Assembly (NCBI RefSeq): GCF_947251865.1
Contig: NZ_OX366394.1
Location: 248,001-312,000, forward strand
From: Wolbachia endosymbiont (group B) of Protocalliphora azurea
Lineage (GTDB): Bacteria > Pseudomonadota > Alphaproteobacteria > Rickettsiales > Anaplasmataceae
Length of the DNA stretch: 64,000 bases
Direction of reading: 5' to 3'
Below the pieces are notes generated by a model. The model was not told the origin of the DNA. It was given only the letters and a program-made list of their open reading frames with translations, and made no database searches. This document shows positions 63,698-64,000 of this stretch, piece after piece. The translations under genes and the position numbers were made by a program. Position 1 is the first letter of the stretch; the number at the start of each line of letters is the position of its first letter.

Positions 63698-64000
63698 ATG
63701 GCTTTATCTAAGTTTCTCGACCCTAAAAATGATATAGCATTTCGCCGTATCTTTGGTACAGAAAAGAATAAAGATATCCTCATTCACTTTCTAAATGATA
63801 TTTTGAGCTTTACTGGCAAAAATGCAATACAGGATATAGAGTTCTTAAGTACTATTTTGGATCCCGAAATTGCCGCTAAAAAGCAAAGTATTGTTGATGT
63901 GCTATGTAAAGATTCAACAGGAGTACAATGGATAATTGAGATGCAGGTCGCTAAAACCAAAGGCTTTGAAAAACGTGCCCAATATTACGCTGCTAAAGCC
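63698..64000 (+). CDS. Rpn/PD-(D/E)XK family putative transposase-nuclease (partial)
   Basis: The first 101 codons of a gene that runs off the window. ALSKFLDPKNDIAFRRIFGT is the standard opening of the Rpn/PDDEXK_2 family. The nuclease core D-xn-ExQ is visible as SIVDVLCKD and WIIEMQVAK. These proteins are recombination-promoting nucleases, common in many copies in Rickettsiales. It sits directly after the tube gene, where tail-assembly genes would be expected. It may therefore be another insertion. Confidence 0.85.
   Translation, partial: MALSKFLDPKNDIAFRRIFGTEKNKDILIHFLNDILSFTGKNAIQDIEFLSTILDPEIAAKKQSIVDVLCKDSTGVQWIIEMQVAKTKGFEKRAQYYAAKA

Larger units (their letters stand above)
20200..64000. 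mobile_element. WO-like temperate prophage (left end to window edge)
   Basis: A lambda/Mu-like mosaic with integrase, replication, head (lambda-type terminase, portal, protease, D, E), baseplate (P2-like V, W, J, I) and contractile tail (FI sheath, FII tube) genes in the order known for Wolbachia phage WO. It is invaded by at least nine IS copies. Tail-tape and late tail genes, and the right attachment site, are not in the window. Confidence 0.9.

Noticed and set aside
1..64000. tRNA genes
   Set aside because: No cloverleaf with a convincing T-arm was found; TTCGAATC-like strings fall inside coding regions such as tgt.
20200..64000. Cytoplasmic-incompatibility factor genes (cifA/cifB) or other eukaryotic-association cargo
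   Set aside because: Apart from the ankyrin gene, nothing in the visible part of the prophage resembles them; such genes would lie outside the window if present.

Overview
The window is from Wolbachia (Rickettsiales, Alphaproteobacteria). The sequence is AT-rich. The ftsZ, sodB, CtrA, NuoE and SdhB proteins are of alphaproteobacterial/rickettsial type. An insertion-riddled WO-like prophage fills the right two thirds. I could run no database search, so the strain is not assigned.

Layout. (1) 1-20.2 kb is chromosomal: rsmD, a decayed serine-recombinase tail, sodB with an M16 peptidase, tgt-nuoE, a mucin-like Ser/Thr-rich membrane protein, the RNase P RNA, a broken IS200/IS605 element, ctrA, gpsA-pgpA-GNAT-PAS, sdhB, ybeY, an EVE protein-ftsZ pair and comM. 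(2) About 20.2 kb is the prophage edge: a large serine recombinase runs into a comM gene that has lost its native 5' end, so comM looks like the integration site. (3) 20.2-31.5 kb is the early/replication module: recombinase, an unknown two-gene cassette, Toprim primase-helicase, a second RecA-fold ATPase, a possible ssDNA-binding protein, a Sak4-like ATPase, a sigma-70-like factor, an iteron-like and AT-rich divergent region (candidate origin) and a RuvC-like resolvase. (4) 31-45.7 kb is the head module: small terminase, ankyrin protein, large terminase, gpW, GH25 lysozyme, portal, S49 protease with nested scaffold, gpD, gpE and gpFII-like. (5) 45.6-63.6 kb is the baseplate and tail module: Z, V, PAAR, W/gp25, J, I, DUF4815-type protein, fibre, fibre chaperone, sheath and tube. 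An Rpn/PD-(D/E)XK gene runs off the right edge. The right prophage end is not in the window.

Insertion sequences have disabled much of the prophage. Four 1100-bp copies of one IS630-like element, an IS256, an IS4/IS50-like element and three IS110 elements lie in it, several nested in one another. The lysozyme, the DUF4815 C-terminal gene and the tail tube gene are split. The fibre gene is probably frameshifted. The terminase tail has been recoded by an IS110 end. Unaided virion production is unlikely.

Two observations stand out. First, two nested IS110 elements each carry, in the non-coding leader upstream of the transposase, two short segments at identical spacing that match the two halves of that element's own insertion site, as expected of a bridge-RNA guide. 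Second, a promoter of the form TTGGAC/TTGAAC-N17-TGTATA occurs five times in the prophage. Three copies sit 32-33 bp before the start codon of the first gene of a transcription unit, which suggests a phage-wide regulon.
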